Positions 50,236 through 60,427 of a stretch of DNA of 64,000 nt are shown here, piece by piece. The DNA lies in the NCBI RefSeq assembly GCF_964340395.1, contig NC_135554.1, positions 2,192,501 through 2,256,500 on the forward strand. The letters are read 5' to 3'. Each line of letters opens with the position of its first letter. The stretch's first letter is position 1. The notes below the pieces were generated by a model. It saw nothing but the letters and a program-made list of their open reading frames with translations. It searched no databases and had not been told where the DNA came from. The stretch is from Glandiceps talaboti. Taxonomy: Eukaryota > Hemichordata > Enteropneusta > Spengelidae. A program made the translations under genes and the position numbers.

Positions 50236-53200
50236 GCACCACGCTTTTAGTACTACTGAATCTTATCAATTCGATCAGTTGCGCTGAAAACCTGAGAGAC
50301 ATAGAAAACATTGAGTCACCTAATCGAAACTGTATACAATCTTAAATTTGGTAGCAACACTACACTTTAGAAGCATACATGTGTCAACATGTAAACTATT
50401 CATGCTATCTGATGCAGACTTTGTATGAAAAGTAGAAAAAGAAAAGTTTCAAAGTCAGGGAGTGTTAAATGATCTCCTACCTTGGTAAAATTCCATTTGA
50501 TCTGACTGTGGATATGATAGAAAAAAAGAAAAAACATGACTGTATAAATGGCATTTCACATGATGGTAACTAAACACTTACCTTAGTAAAATTCCATTTG
50601 ATGAAACTAAAGATTGACACCATGCAGAGTTAGTTTTAAAGAAAAGACAAAAGAACAGGTTAGGGTAAGCTCATGTACAATAACACATAAACAGCGACAA
50701 TGACATCATTGGTGTACAAATTGACTATAAATAACACAACACATAGACAGTGACAATGACATTGGTGTACAAATTGACTATAAATAACACAACACATAGA
50801 CAGTGACAATGACATTGGTGTACAAATTGGCTATAAATAACACAACACATAGACAGTGACAATGACATTGGTGTACAAATTGACTATAAATAACACAACA
50901 CATAGACAGTGACAATGACATTGGTGTACAAATTGACTATAAATAACACAAAACATAGACAGTGACAATGACATTGGTGTACAAATTGGCTATAAATAAC
51001 ACAACACATAGACAGTGACAATGACATTGGTGTACAAATTGAATATAAATAACACAACACATAGACAGTGACAATGACATTGGTGTACAAATTGGCTATA
51101 AATAACACAACACATAGACAGTGACAATGACATTGGTGTACAAATTGACTATAAATAACAACACACACAGACAGTGACAATGACATTGGTGTACAAATTG
51201 ACTATAAATAACACAACACATAGACAGTGACAATGACATTGGTGTACAAATTGACTATAAATAACACAACACATAGACAGTGACAATGACATTGGTGTAC
51301 AAATTGGCTATAAATAACACAACACATAGACAGTGACAATGACATTGGTGTACAAATTGACTATAAATAACACAACACAGACAGTGACAATGACATTGGT
51401 GTACAAATTGACTATAAATAACACAACACATAGACAGTGACAATGACATTGGTGTACAAATTGACTATAAATAACACAACACATAGACAGTGACAATGAC
51501 ATTGGTGTACAAATTGGCTATAAATAACACAACACATAGACAGTGACAATGACATTGGTGTACAAATTGACTATAAATAACAACACACACAGACAGTGAC
51601 AATGACATTGGTGTACAAATTGACTATAAATAACACAACACATAGACAGTGACAATGACATTGGTGTACAAATTGACTATAAATAACACAACACATAGAC
51701 AGTGACAATGACATTGGTGTACAAATTGGCTATAAATAACACAACACATAGACAGTGACAATGACATTGGTGTACAAATTGACTATAAATAACAACACAC
51801 ACAGACAGTGACAATGACATTGGTGTACAAATTGACTATAAATAACACAACACATAGACAGTGACAATGACATTGGTGTACAAATTGACTATAAATAACA
51901 CAACACATAGACAGTGACAATGACATTGGTGTACAAATTGACTATAAATAACACAACACAGACAGTGACAATGACATTGGTGTACAAATTGACTATAAAT
52001 AACACAACACATAGACAGTGACAATGACATTGGTGTACAAATTGACTATAAATAACACAACACATAGACAGTGACAATGACATTGGTGTACAAATTGGCT
52101 ATAAATAACACAACACATAGACAGTGACAATGACATTGGTGTACAAATTGACTATAAATAACAACACACACAGACAGTGACAATGACATTGGTGTACAAA
52201 TTGACTATAAATAACACAACACATAGACAGTGACAATGACATTGGTGTACAAATTGACTATAAATAACACAACACATAGACAGTGACAATGACATTGGTG
52301 TACAAATTGGCTATAAATAACACAACACATAGACAGTGACAATGGCATTGGTGTACAAATTGACTATAAATAACACAAAACATAGACAGTGACAATGACA
52401 TTGGTGTACAAATTGACTATAAATAACACAACACATAGACAGTGACAATGACATTGGTGTACAAATTGACTATAAATAACACAACACATAGACAGTGACA
52501 ATGACATTGGTGTACAAATTGACTATAAATAACACAAAACATAGACAGTGACAATGACATTGGTGTACAAATTGACTATAAATAACACAAAACATAGACA
52601 GTGACAATGACATTGGTGTACAAATTGACTATAAATAACACAACACATAGACAGTGACAATGACATTGGTGTACAAATTGACTATAAATAACACAACACA
52701 TAGACAGTGACAATGACATTGGTGTACAAATTGACTATAAATAACACAACACATAGACAGTGACAATGACATTGGTGTACAAATTGACTATAAATAACAC
52801 AACACATAGACAGTGACAATGACATTGGTGTACAAATTGACTATAAATAACACAACACATAGACAGTGACAATGACATTGGTGTACAAATTGACTATAAA
52901 TAACACAACACATAGACAGTGACAATGACATTGGTGTACACATTGGCTATAAATAACAACACACACAGACAGTGACAATGACATTGGTGTACAAATTGAC
53001 TATAAATAACACAACACATAGACAGTGACAATGACATTGGTGTACAAATTGACTATAAATAACACAACACATAGACAGTGACAATGACATTGGTGTACAA
53101 ATTGACTATAAATAACACAACACATAGACAGTGACAATGACATTGGTGTACAAATTGGCTATAAATAACACAACACATAGACAGTGACTGACATTGGTGT

Positions 53201-55638
53201 ACAAATTGACTATAAATAACACAACACATAGACAGTGACAATGACATTGGTGTACAAATTGGCTATAAATAACAACACACACAGACAGTGACAATGACAT
53301 TGGTGTACAAATTGACTATAAATAACACAACACATAGACAGTGACAATGACATTGGTGTACAAATTGACTATAAATAACACAACACATAGACAGTGACAA
53401 TGACATTGGTGTACAAATTGACTATAAATAACACAACACATAGACAGTGACAATGACATTGGTGTACAAATTGACTATAAATAACACAACACATAGACAG
53501 TGACAATGACATTGGTGTACAAATTGACTATAAATAACACAACACATAGACAGTGACAATGACATTGGTGTACAAATTGACTATAAATAACACAACACAT
53601 AGACAGTGACAATGACATTGGTGTACAAATTGACTATAAATAACACAACACATAGACAGTGACAATGACATTGGTGTACAAATTGACTATAAATAACACA
53701 ACACATAGACAGTGACAATGACATTGGTGTACAAATTGACTATAAATAACACAAAACATAGACAGTGACAATGACATTGGTGTACAAATTGACTATAAAT
53801 AACACAACACATAGACAGTGACAATGACATTGGTGTACAAATTGACTATAAATAACACAACACATAGACAGTGACAATGACATTGGTGTACAAATTGACT
53901 ATAAATAACACAACACATAGACAGTGACAATGACATTGGTGTACAAATTGACTATAAATAACACAACACATAGACAGTGACAATGACATTGGTGTACAAA
54001 TTGGCTATAAATAACAACACACACAGACAGTGACAATGACATTGGTGTACAAATTGACTATAAATAACACAACACATAGACAGTGACAATGACATTGGTG
54101 TACAAATTGACTATAAATAACACAACACATAGACAGTGACAATGACATTGGTGTACAAATTGACTATAAATAACACAACACATAGACAGTGACAATGACA
54201 TTGGTGTACAAATTGACTATAAATAACACAACACATAGACAGTGACAATGACATTGGTGTACAAATTGGCTATAAATAACACAACACATAGACAGTGACA
54301 ATGACATTGGTGTACAAATTGGCTGATGAGGTAGCTAAATGGTCCAAAATTGAACAGTTGCGGGGCAAAGTGCTAGATATAGCACTTCGCCAGAAAACAA
54401 CGAAGTTCGGGACTGTAAACAATGAAGCGCCTCCTACGGCTGGATATAACGTGGTCGTTCACATCGATAAAAGTCACATACATGCGTCATGGTGTCAGTA
54501 GTCCGTGTACGTGGTCGTGTGGTGCATGATCGACTCCAAAACTTATCTTTGGCCGATTGTAACAACGACACGATTTATCTGAAGTTTGTTAAATATTTGC
54601 TGAGTAAAACGGTCGGTTGTAAGTTCATGTTGTCGTACGGTTGTGTCCCGGGGGTTGTGTGTTCTGTTAGGTAGAGGTAGAGCCCCTCCAGGGACACATT
54701 TATTCTATAAAAATCTTTTAAAATTTTCTCCAAACTTTTTGAACTGATAGTTTTATTTTGTTGTCCAATGATCTCTCTGAAATGACAAAATAAATGTGGG
54801 GGGTCAAACCACACACACACACCAAGAAATTCAGTTTTCCTTTGTATTATTTCTTTGTCATGCAATGTTACAAATGTCACTGCCATTAAATCTGCAGTAT
54901 GAAGTCTGTGACGCACGCCGAACAAAATGTTTCTTCTTCCTGAAATCTTCGAAGTTTTCGACTGTATGGGAGTGCGTTATTTGACGTGACAGCTGTCAAA
55001 ATGGAGGTCTACGGTTGTTGGTAGTGGTGTCAAGCCATTGTCAAGTACGGAGTATGAAACGACCACATGCTGTAGTTTTCGCCACATAGAACATCGAAAT
55101 AATACAAAACTTGACGTTACTAAAAATTACGAAGTAGAAACTTGGTTGTGCATTGGCAAAACAGACGAAAAACATACGGAAAATCAAACTCTAAGGTCGT
55201 TAAACACAGGAAGTAACATTTTACACTGAGAGCAATAACATGTCCATTAGGTATAACATGACCCGACATATTTACCGATGCTCATGACCTAGCACTTTGC
55301 CACTCTTTTTGAACTGCTAGATCTAGCATTTCGCCACTTTTTGACAAAGTGCTAGATTTAGCACTTCGCTAAGTGCTAGATCTAAGTGCTAGATCTAGCA
55401 CTTTGTCAAAAAGTGGTGAAGTGCTAGATCTAGCACTTTGCCCCGCAACTGTTCCGATTTTGAATTCTTTGTTACATGCAAATAGGCAAGTAAGAATGAA
55501 AATCTACTTGTCCTGCATGCAGTATATTTAACTTGTCCCGGGCAAGTGGACAACTGTTAAGTTCACGCCCTGAGTCATAGATTGTCTTCTGCATACATGT
55601 GTTAATACACAGAGAGACAGGCAGACAAGCAGGCAGGC

Positions 55639-55686
<48 letters not shown>

Positions 55687-55943
55687 CGGTAGGCAGGCAG
55701 ACAGACAGACAGAATGACATGTATTCATGCTAATACATAAGCAGACTTATGTATATGTTAATACACAGGCAGGCATGCAGGCAGACAGACAGACAGACTT
55801 TTGTATCCATGCCAATACATACATGTAGGCAGACTTATGTATATGTTAATGCACAGACAGACATTACAGACAGATATACTAGTATTCACGCTAATACACA
55901 GACTGACAGAGATGTACATGTTCTAGTATTCAAGATCACACTA

Positions 55944-56012
<69 letters not shown>

Positions 56013-56037
56013 AGTACTAGTATTCAAGATCACACTA

Positions 56038-56090
<53 letters not shown>

Positions 56091-59000
56091 AGTACTAGTA
56101 TTCAAGATCACACTAATACAGAGGGAACTAGTATTCACGTTAATATATAGACAGACAGACAGTGTACTAGTATTCAAGATCATGCTAATACATAGACATC
56201 AATATTCCACTAAATGTACTTGTGCTGTTTTAGCTTACAGCAGTAAATATGAGTATTGTGTATTTCACTAAACAGGTGACTTTTGAATTAAAAAATGATA
56301 CAATTTGAATAATTTGAATAACTATACTATACACAGTGTACAACTACTCACTTTCCCAGGAACCCTTTCTGTTTGATTTTCAGATACTTGTACAATATAT
56401 GAGCATCATCGCCATTTACGTTTATCTTTGCAAACAAATCGAACTCTGCTCCATATTTTTTTGTGGCGAACTCCTTAATATCTGCATTGGTACCAGGTTC
56501 CTGGTATGAAATGAAATTAAAACAAAGTGAAAATATACAATGTACATGCTATGTGAATGATGTCATCAAATAGGCCATTGTCATGTGAATGATGTCATCA
56601 AATATGCCAATGTCATGTGAATGATGTCATCAAATAGGCCAATGTCATGGGAATGATGTCATCAAATAGGCCAATGTCATGGGAATGATGTCATCAAATA
56701 GGTCAATGTCATGTGAATGATGTCATCAAATAGGCCAATGTCATGGGAATGATGTCATCAAATAGGCCAATGTCATGTGAATGATGTCATTAAATAGGCC
56801 AATGTCATGTGAATGATGTCATCAAATAGGCCAATGTCATGTGAATGATGTCATCAAATAGGCCAATGTCATGTGAATGATGTCATCAAATAGGTCATTG
56901 TCATGTGAATGATGTCATCAAATAGGTCAGTGTCGTGTGAATGATGTCATCAAATATGCCAATGTCATGTGAATGATGTCATCAAATAGGCCAATGTCCT
57001 GTGAATGATGTCATCAAATAGGTCAATGGCATGTGAATGATGTCATCAAATAGGTCATTGTCATGTGAATGATGTCATCAAATAGGCCAATGTCATGTGA
57101 ATGATGTCATCAAATAGGTCAGTGTCATGTGAATGATGTCATCAAATAGGCCAATGTCATGTGAATGATGTCATCAAATAGGCCAATGTCGTGTGAATGA
57201 TGTCATCAAATAGGCCAATGTCATGTGAATGATGTCATCAAATAGGCCAATGTCATGTGAATGATGTCATCAAATAGGCCAATGTCATGTGAATGATGTC
57301 ATCAAATAGGTCATTGTCATGTGAATGATGTCATTAAATAGGCCAATGTCATGTGAATGATGTCATCAAATAGGCCAATGTCATGTGAATGATGTCATCA
57401 AATAGGCCAATGTCATGTGAATGATGTCATCAAATAGGCCAATGTCGTGTGAATGATGTCATCGAATAGGCCAATGTCATGTGAATGATGTCATCAAATA
57501 AGCCAATGTCATGTGAATGATGTCATCAAATAGGTGTGTCATGTGAATGATGTCATCAAATAGGCCAATGTCATGTGAATGATGTCATCAAATAGGCCAA
57601 TGTCATGTGAATGATGTCATCAAATAGGCCAATGTCGTGTGAATGATGTCATCAAATAGGCCAATGTCGTGTGAATGATGTCATCAAATAGGCCAATGTC
57701 ATGTGAATGATGTCATCAAATAGGTGTGTCATGTGAATGATGTCATCAAATAGGCCAATGTCATGGGAATGATGTCATCAAATAGGTCAGTGTCATGTGA
57801 ATGATGTCATCAAATAGGCCAATGTCATGTGAATGATGTCATCAAATAGGCCAATGTCATGTGAATGATGTCATCAAATAGGTCAATGTCATGTGAATGA
57901 TGTCATCAAATAGGCCAATGTCATGTGAATGATGTCATCAAATAGGTCAATGTCATGTGAATGATGTCATCAAATAGGCCAATGTCATGTGAATGATGTC
58001 ATCAAATATGCCAATGTCACGTGAATGATATCATCAAATAGGCCAATGTCATGTGAATGATGTCATCAAATAGGCCAATGTCGTGTGAATGATGTCATCA
58101 AATAGGCCAATGTCATGTGAATGATGTCATCAAATAGGCCAATGTCGTGTGAATGATGTCATCAAATAGGCCAATGTCATGTGAATGATGTCATCAAATA
58201 GGCCAATGTCGTGTGAATGATGTCATCAAATAGGTGTGTCATGTGAATGATGTCATCAAATAGGCCAATGTCATGTGAATGATGTCATCAAATAGGCCAA
58301 TGTCGTGTGAATGATGTCATCAAATAGGCCAATGTCGTGTGAATGATGTCATCAAATAGGTGTGTCATGTGAATGATGTCGTCAAATAGGCCAATGTCAT
58401 GTGAATGATGTCATCAAATAGGCCAATGTCATGTGAATGATGTCATCAAATAGGCCAATGTCGTGTGAATGATGTCATCAAATAGGCCAATGTCATGTGA
58501 ATGATGTCATCAAATAGGCCAATGTCATGTGAATGATGTCATCAAATAGGCCAATGTCGTGTGAATGATGTCATCAAATAGGCCAATGTCGTGTGAATGA
58601 TGTCATCAAATAGGCCAATGTCATGTGAATGATGTCATCAAATAGGCCAATGTCGTGTGAATGATGTCATCAAATAGGCCAATGTCATGTGAATGATGTC
58701 ATCAAATAGGCCAATGTCATGTGAATGATGTCATTAAATAGGCCAATGTCGTGTGAATGATGTCATCAAATAGGCCAATGTCCTGTGAATGATGTCATCA
58801 AATAGGCCAATGTCATGTGAATGATGTCATCAAATAGGCCAATGTCATGTGAATGATGTCATCAAATAGGCCAATGTCATGTGAATGATGTCATCAAATA
58901 GGCCAATGTCATGTGAATGATGTCATCAAATAGGTGTGTCATGTGAATGATGTCATCAAATAGCTCAGTGTCATGTGAATGATGTCATCAAATAGGTCAG

Positions 59001-59754
59001 TGTCGTGTGAATGATGTCATCAAATAGGCCAATGTCATGTGAATGATGTCATCAAATAGGCCAATGTCATGTGAATGATGTCATCAAATAGGCCAATGTC
59101 ATGTGAATGATGTCATCAAATAGGCCAATGTCATGTGAATGATGTCATCAAATAGGCCAATGTCGTGTGAATGATGTCATCAAATAGGCCAATGTCATGT
59201 GAATGATGTCATCAAATAGGTCAGTGTCGTGTGAATGATGTCATCAAATAGGCCAATGTCATGTGAATGACACTGACCTATATGATGATATCATTCACAT
59301 GACACTGACATATTTAATGACATCATCCATGTGACACTAACATATCTGATGATATCATTCACATGACACCGACATATTTAATGACATCATCCATGTGACA
59401 CTAACATATCACATGACACCGACATATTTAATGACATCATCCATGTGACACTAACATATCACATGACACCGACATATTTAATGACATCATCCATGTGACA
59501 CTAACATATCTGATGACACTGACCTACATTTTGTATTTGATGACATCATAATATTCATAAGCTATTGGGCTGTCGGCCCACTGTCTTATCGTACTGACAT
59601 ACTTACTTGACTTCCAAACTGATTACAAGGGAAGGCCAGGATGCGAAGACCTTTAGACTCAGCATACTTAGCGTGCAATTGTTGTAGCTGAGTGTAGTTC
59701 TTGTCAGTGAAGCCTCATTTAGAAGCTACGTTGACAATCAACACAACGTGACCC
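41628..59754 (-). CDS. GPX4: GPX4-type phospholipid hydroperoxide glutathione peroxidase, selenoprotein; first coding exon not found
   Basis: The enzyme reduces lipid hydroperoxides with glutathione. Exons read on the minus strand: 59754-59607, 56500-56352, one of two alternative 25-nt exons (50606-50582 or 50505-50481), 42351-42292 and 41666-41628. They encode about 139 residues ending in TAG. The catalytic tetrad is complete: Sec (TGA) in NVASKUGFTDKNY, Gln in [10 protein letters not shown], and Trp-Asn in IKWNFTK. The segment after Gln runs directly into [11 protein letters not shown] without the oligomerisation loop of GPX1-3, which points to the GPX4 subgroup. A SECIS hairpin lies in the 3' UTR. 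The N-terminal exon (signal or mitochondrial leader and first strand) was not found up to 64000. It converges with NASP. Confidence 0.93.
41825..42183 (+). mobile_element. hAT MITE with 8-bp target duplication
   Basis: Ends CAGTGTTCCCTCTAAC and GCAGGAACACTG give inverted CAGTGTTCC termini. Flanks CTCACTAA (41817-41824) and GTCACTAA (42184-42191) match at seven of eight bases, the hAT duplication length. It lies in the last GPX4 intron; about 360 bp, with no transposase. Confidence 0.85.
42292..42351 (-). CDS. GPX4: GPX4 exon ([20 protein letters not shown])
   Basis: The acceptor is ATTTTGTACAG and the donor TTT|GTAAGT; 60 nt, phase 0. It encodes [20 protein letters not shown], the penultimate strand and basic loop typical of GPX4 (VKRYxPxxEP). 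Confidence 0.95.
42517..43437 (+). mobile_element. hAT-type non-autonomous element (CAGGG ends)
   Basis: The left end CAGGGTTAGTGCTAGGATTT and the right end, reverse complement CAGGGTTAGTGCTAGAGATA, form the termini. GTTAGCCACA/TGTGGCTA motifs recur subterminally. Just outside the left end, 42430-42480 repeats the subterminal text in diverged form. It contains a 53-bp array. Confidence 0.8.
42655..42915 (+). repeat. 53-bp tandem array, five copies
   Basis: The unit is CATTGTACTCATAGGAGGAG, AGTTTCTGCAGGACTATGTA, CATAATATTTGAT. Nearly identical copies inside the hAT-type element. Confidence 0.95.
43438..44575 (+). other. GPX4 intron, no recognised feature
   Basis: Several small frames but no homology or splice support. 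A short (AAGC)n-like run lies at 44079-44100. Confidence 0.4.
44580..45078 (+). repeat. Family A element, 3' half with (AC)n and hairpin
   Basis: It begins near CATACATCCCTAGATGCATT and matches 38455-38889, with (AC)n at 44945-45018 in place of (CAGA)n and the terminal hairpin at 45044-45071 followed by TAAAAAA. A LINE fragment starts directly after it. Confidence 0.8.
45079..46985 (+). pseudogene. 5'-truncated non-LTR retrotransposon, reverse transcriptase relic
   Basis: Frames in order carry [28 protein letters not shown] (RT fingers), FVEFSKAFD followed by an in-frame TGA (motif A), [15 protein letters not shown] (motif B), [13 protein letters not shown] (motif C) and LNLDKTK-like text. 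A 313-codon frame (45843-46784) then ends with an HCHC zinc-type motif ([19 protein letters not shown]). Frames shift or stop several times between 45283 and 45843. The 3' end has AATAAA and a (TTA)n tail (46935-46985). The endonuclease part is absent. Clade (Jockey/CR1/L2 group) is a guess from the tail and zinc motif. It is on the opposite strand to GPX4. Confidence 0.88.
46986..47645 (+). other. GPX4 intron, no recognised feature
   Basis: No supported gene or repeat seen. Confidence 0.35.
47680..48338 (+). mobile_element. Family B element with internal 143-bp repeats and terminal hairpin
   Basis: Three diverged copies of TTATGGCTTTGGACATGGAA ... GCCATATTGGATCGTATCAC start near 47790, 47940 and 48090. 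They are followed by (GGAC)n at 48253-48280 and a terminal hairpin AGTCCCCG (48303-48310) / CGGGGACT (48327-48334), then AAAAA. Non-coding. The left end is not defined; G-run at about 47757-47767. Confidence 0.75.
48905..49310 (+). repeat. About 200-bp tandem duplication
   Basis: GAAATCTGTACGA...CACATAAGGTAAAGAC and CAAATTTGGCACAGATAATG occur twice, about 195 bases apart, diverged. Confidence 0.85.
49510..50300 (+). repeat. Family A element, diverged, with long (AC)n
   Basis: It shares TTTGGCTGTTGCTATGGGCA, TTCCCAACTAGACACC and CAATCGGTCTGGTGGTTTTT with other copies. The AC run spans 50111-50234 with one CAGTGT break; the terminal hairpin (50244-50290) is degenerate. Confidence 0.72.
50481..50505 (-). 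CDS. GPX4: GPX4 25-nt exon, version B (QIKWNFTK)
   Basis: The exon lies between a TATCCACAG acceptor and AAG|GTAGGA. It is also 25 nt, in the same phases, and encodes [11 protein letters not shown]. It differs from version A at four bases, changing one residue (Phe/Gln). Only 75 bp separate the two copies. Including both would shift the frame, so they can only serve as alternatives. Confidence 0.85.
50582..50606 (-). CDS. GPX4: GPX4 25-nt exon, version A (FIKWNFTK)
   Basis: The exon lies between an ATCTTTAG acceptor and AAG|GTAAGT. The first T joins the AA from the previous exon to make Asn, followed by FIKWNFTK, phase 0 at the end. Trp-Asn are catalytic tetrad residues. This copy has the stronger donor of the two. 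Confidence 0.85.
50690..54325 (+). repeat. 53-bp tandem array, about 68 copies
   Basis: The unit is ACATAGACAGTGACAATGAC, ATTGGTGTACAAATTGACTA, TAAATAACACAAC. Variant monomers (lacking ATAG near 51380 and 51961, or with ACACACACAGACAG) recur in blocks, which indicates higher-order duplication. It begins about 85 bases upstream (in gene sense) of the first GPX4 25-nt exon. Confidence 0.97.
54345..55462 (+). mobile_element. DNA element with about 50-bp inverted repeats rich in CTAG palindromes
   Basis: The left end CAAAATTGAACAGTTGCGGG and GCAAAGTGCTAGATATAGCA is matched in reverse by the right end around 55405-55462. The perfect 20-bp palindrome AAGTGCTAGATCTAGCACTT occurs at 55384-55403 and 55419-55438. 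No transposase. It abuts the 53-bp array on its left. Confidence 0.78.
55465..55572 (+). mobile_element. hAT-type right-end fragment
   Basis: It ends GTTAAGTTCACGCCCTG (CAGGGCGTGAACTTAAC inward) with ACTTGTCC/CTTGCCC subterminal motifs like those of the 19213-20099 element. No left end found. Confidence 0.55.
55615..56200 (+). repeat. (CAGA)n/(CAGG)n microsatellite cluster with longer-period repeats
   Basis: CAGA runs at about 55640-55684, 55945-56011 and 56041-56089 are joined by repeated AGTACTAGTATTCAAGATCA and CACTAATA. GPX4 intron. Confidence 0.93.
56352..56500 (-). CDS. GPX4: GPX4 exon ([11 protein letters not shown] ... KGFLG)
   Basis: The acceptor is TTCATACCAG and the donor GGAAA|GTGAGT; 149 nt, ending in phase 2. 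It encodes [20 protein letters not shown] and [20 protein letters not shown] then [13 protein letters not shown] is a strong family motif. Phase 2 is completed by the first T of either 25-nt exon. Confidence 0.95.
56535..59265 (+). repeat. 32-bp tandem array, about 85 copies
   Basis: The unit is GTGAATGATGTCATCAAATA plus GGCCAATGTCAT, with GTCGTGTG and shortened TAGGTGTGTCATG variants (57531, 57721, 58231, 58351, 58931). Each unit contains TGATG-T-CATCA. It fills the GPX4 intron after the selenocysteine exon. Confidence 0.97.
59266..59525 (-). repeat. Inverted, diverged copies of the 32-bp unit
   Basis: ATGATATCATTCACATGACA and ATGACATCATCCATGTGACA are the reverse complement of array units, repeated several times directly after the direct array. 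They extend to 75 bases from the exon donor region. Confidence 0.85.
59607..59754 (-). CDS. GPX4: GPX4 catalytic exon with selenocysteine TGA
   Basis: The exon starts after TTGTTACAG and ends at CAA|GTAAGT. It encodes [12 protein letters not shown], then TGA, then [20 protein letters not shown] and [15 protein letters not shown]. The TGA occupies 59717-59715, exactly where GPX family members carry Sec or Cys. The frame is open on both sides and the residues around it match the family, so it is read as selenocysteine and not as a stop. The first base completes a codon from an upstream exon not found here. Confidence 0.95.
59715..59717 (-). other. GPX4: Selenocysteine codon (TGA)
   Basis: In-frame TGA between AAA (Lys) and GGC (Gly) in the motif NVASK-U-GFTDKNY. 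It corresponds to the peroxidatic residue of glutathione peroxidases. Recoding is supported by the SECIS hairpin at 41456-41543. Confidence 0.93.
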
Positions 59755-59844
59755 CTGTAACAAAAACACTATCATTCAGTACACTTTGTGGTCATAATGT
59801 ATGGACTGAATATCAGGTAAAGATCAAAGTACACATTTCAATGA

Positions 59845-60427
59845 AACAAGCGACCTATCGGTCAGAATAGCTCCGCTGTTGTTGTTTTTTATTTTATTTT
59901 TTATTTTGGTGACATGTAGAAGTGGTTCAGTTCTTCAGCTCTTCACTATGCAGTTTTGTTTTAGCTATGCAATAAAGTGGTTAGTGGTTTCATATGATGT
60001 CTCACTATAAAACACATTTTACACAGAAGTTGGTAATGTATTGTACTTTTATACCATAGTCACCATTTTATAACAAAAATCTACTGTTCTGAAAAATTGC
60101 ACAAAATCTCAGAAAAAAAATGACTGGGAAATGCACACAAGAAAAAGAAAAAAAAAGAGGATTTTGAGGTTGGCTATAAATAATTCCAGTGTCTTACAGC
60201 TTTAACCCTGGACAATTTTAATGATGAATGAAATAAACTAGGGATCTAAAATAATTTTGAGGCAATTTGAATTTCAATTTTCTAACAAATTTACCAAGTC
60301 AACAACATTCAACTTGTACTAGTTGTAGTAGATATATATATATATAGGGAAGAAATGTATTAATCGCCATCTTAGTTTCCGTACGGCGACAATCCCAAGT
60401 ACCCGAAAGAGAGTCATTCTCAGCCAA
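59845..60427 (-). mobile_element. Left part of an interrupted copy of the 11.6-12.6 kb repeat
   Basis: Reverse complement of 12040-12640, from GCGACCTATCGGTCAGAATA to TTAGTTTCCGTACGGCGACA. It stops at CAGCCA, where the next element is inserted; the rest resumes at 62588. Confidence 0.82.

Noticed and set aside
50040-50311. Short frames of alternating Thr-His or Cys-Val
   Set aside because: Translations of an (AC)n microsatellite.
59607-59754. GPX4 as a pseudogene because of the TGA
   Set aside because: The TGA sits at the catalytic Sec position, all other exons are intact, and a SECIS is present downstream.
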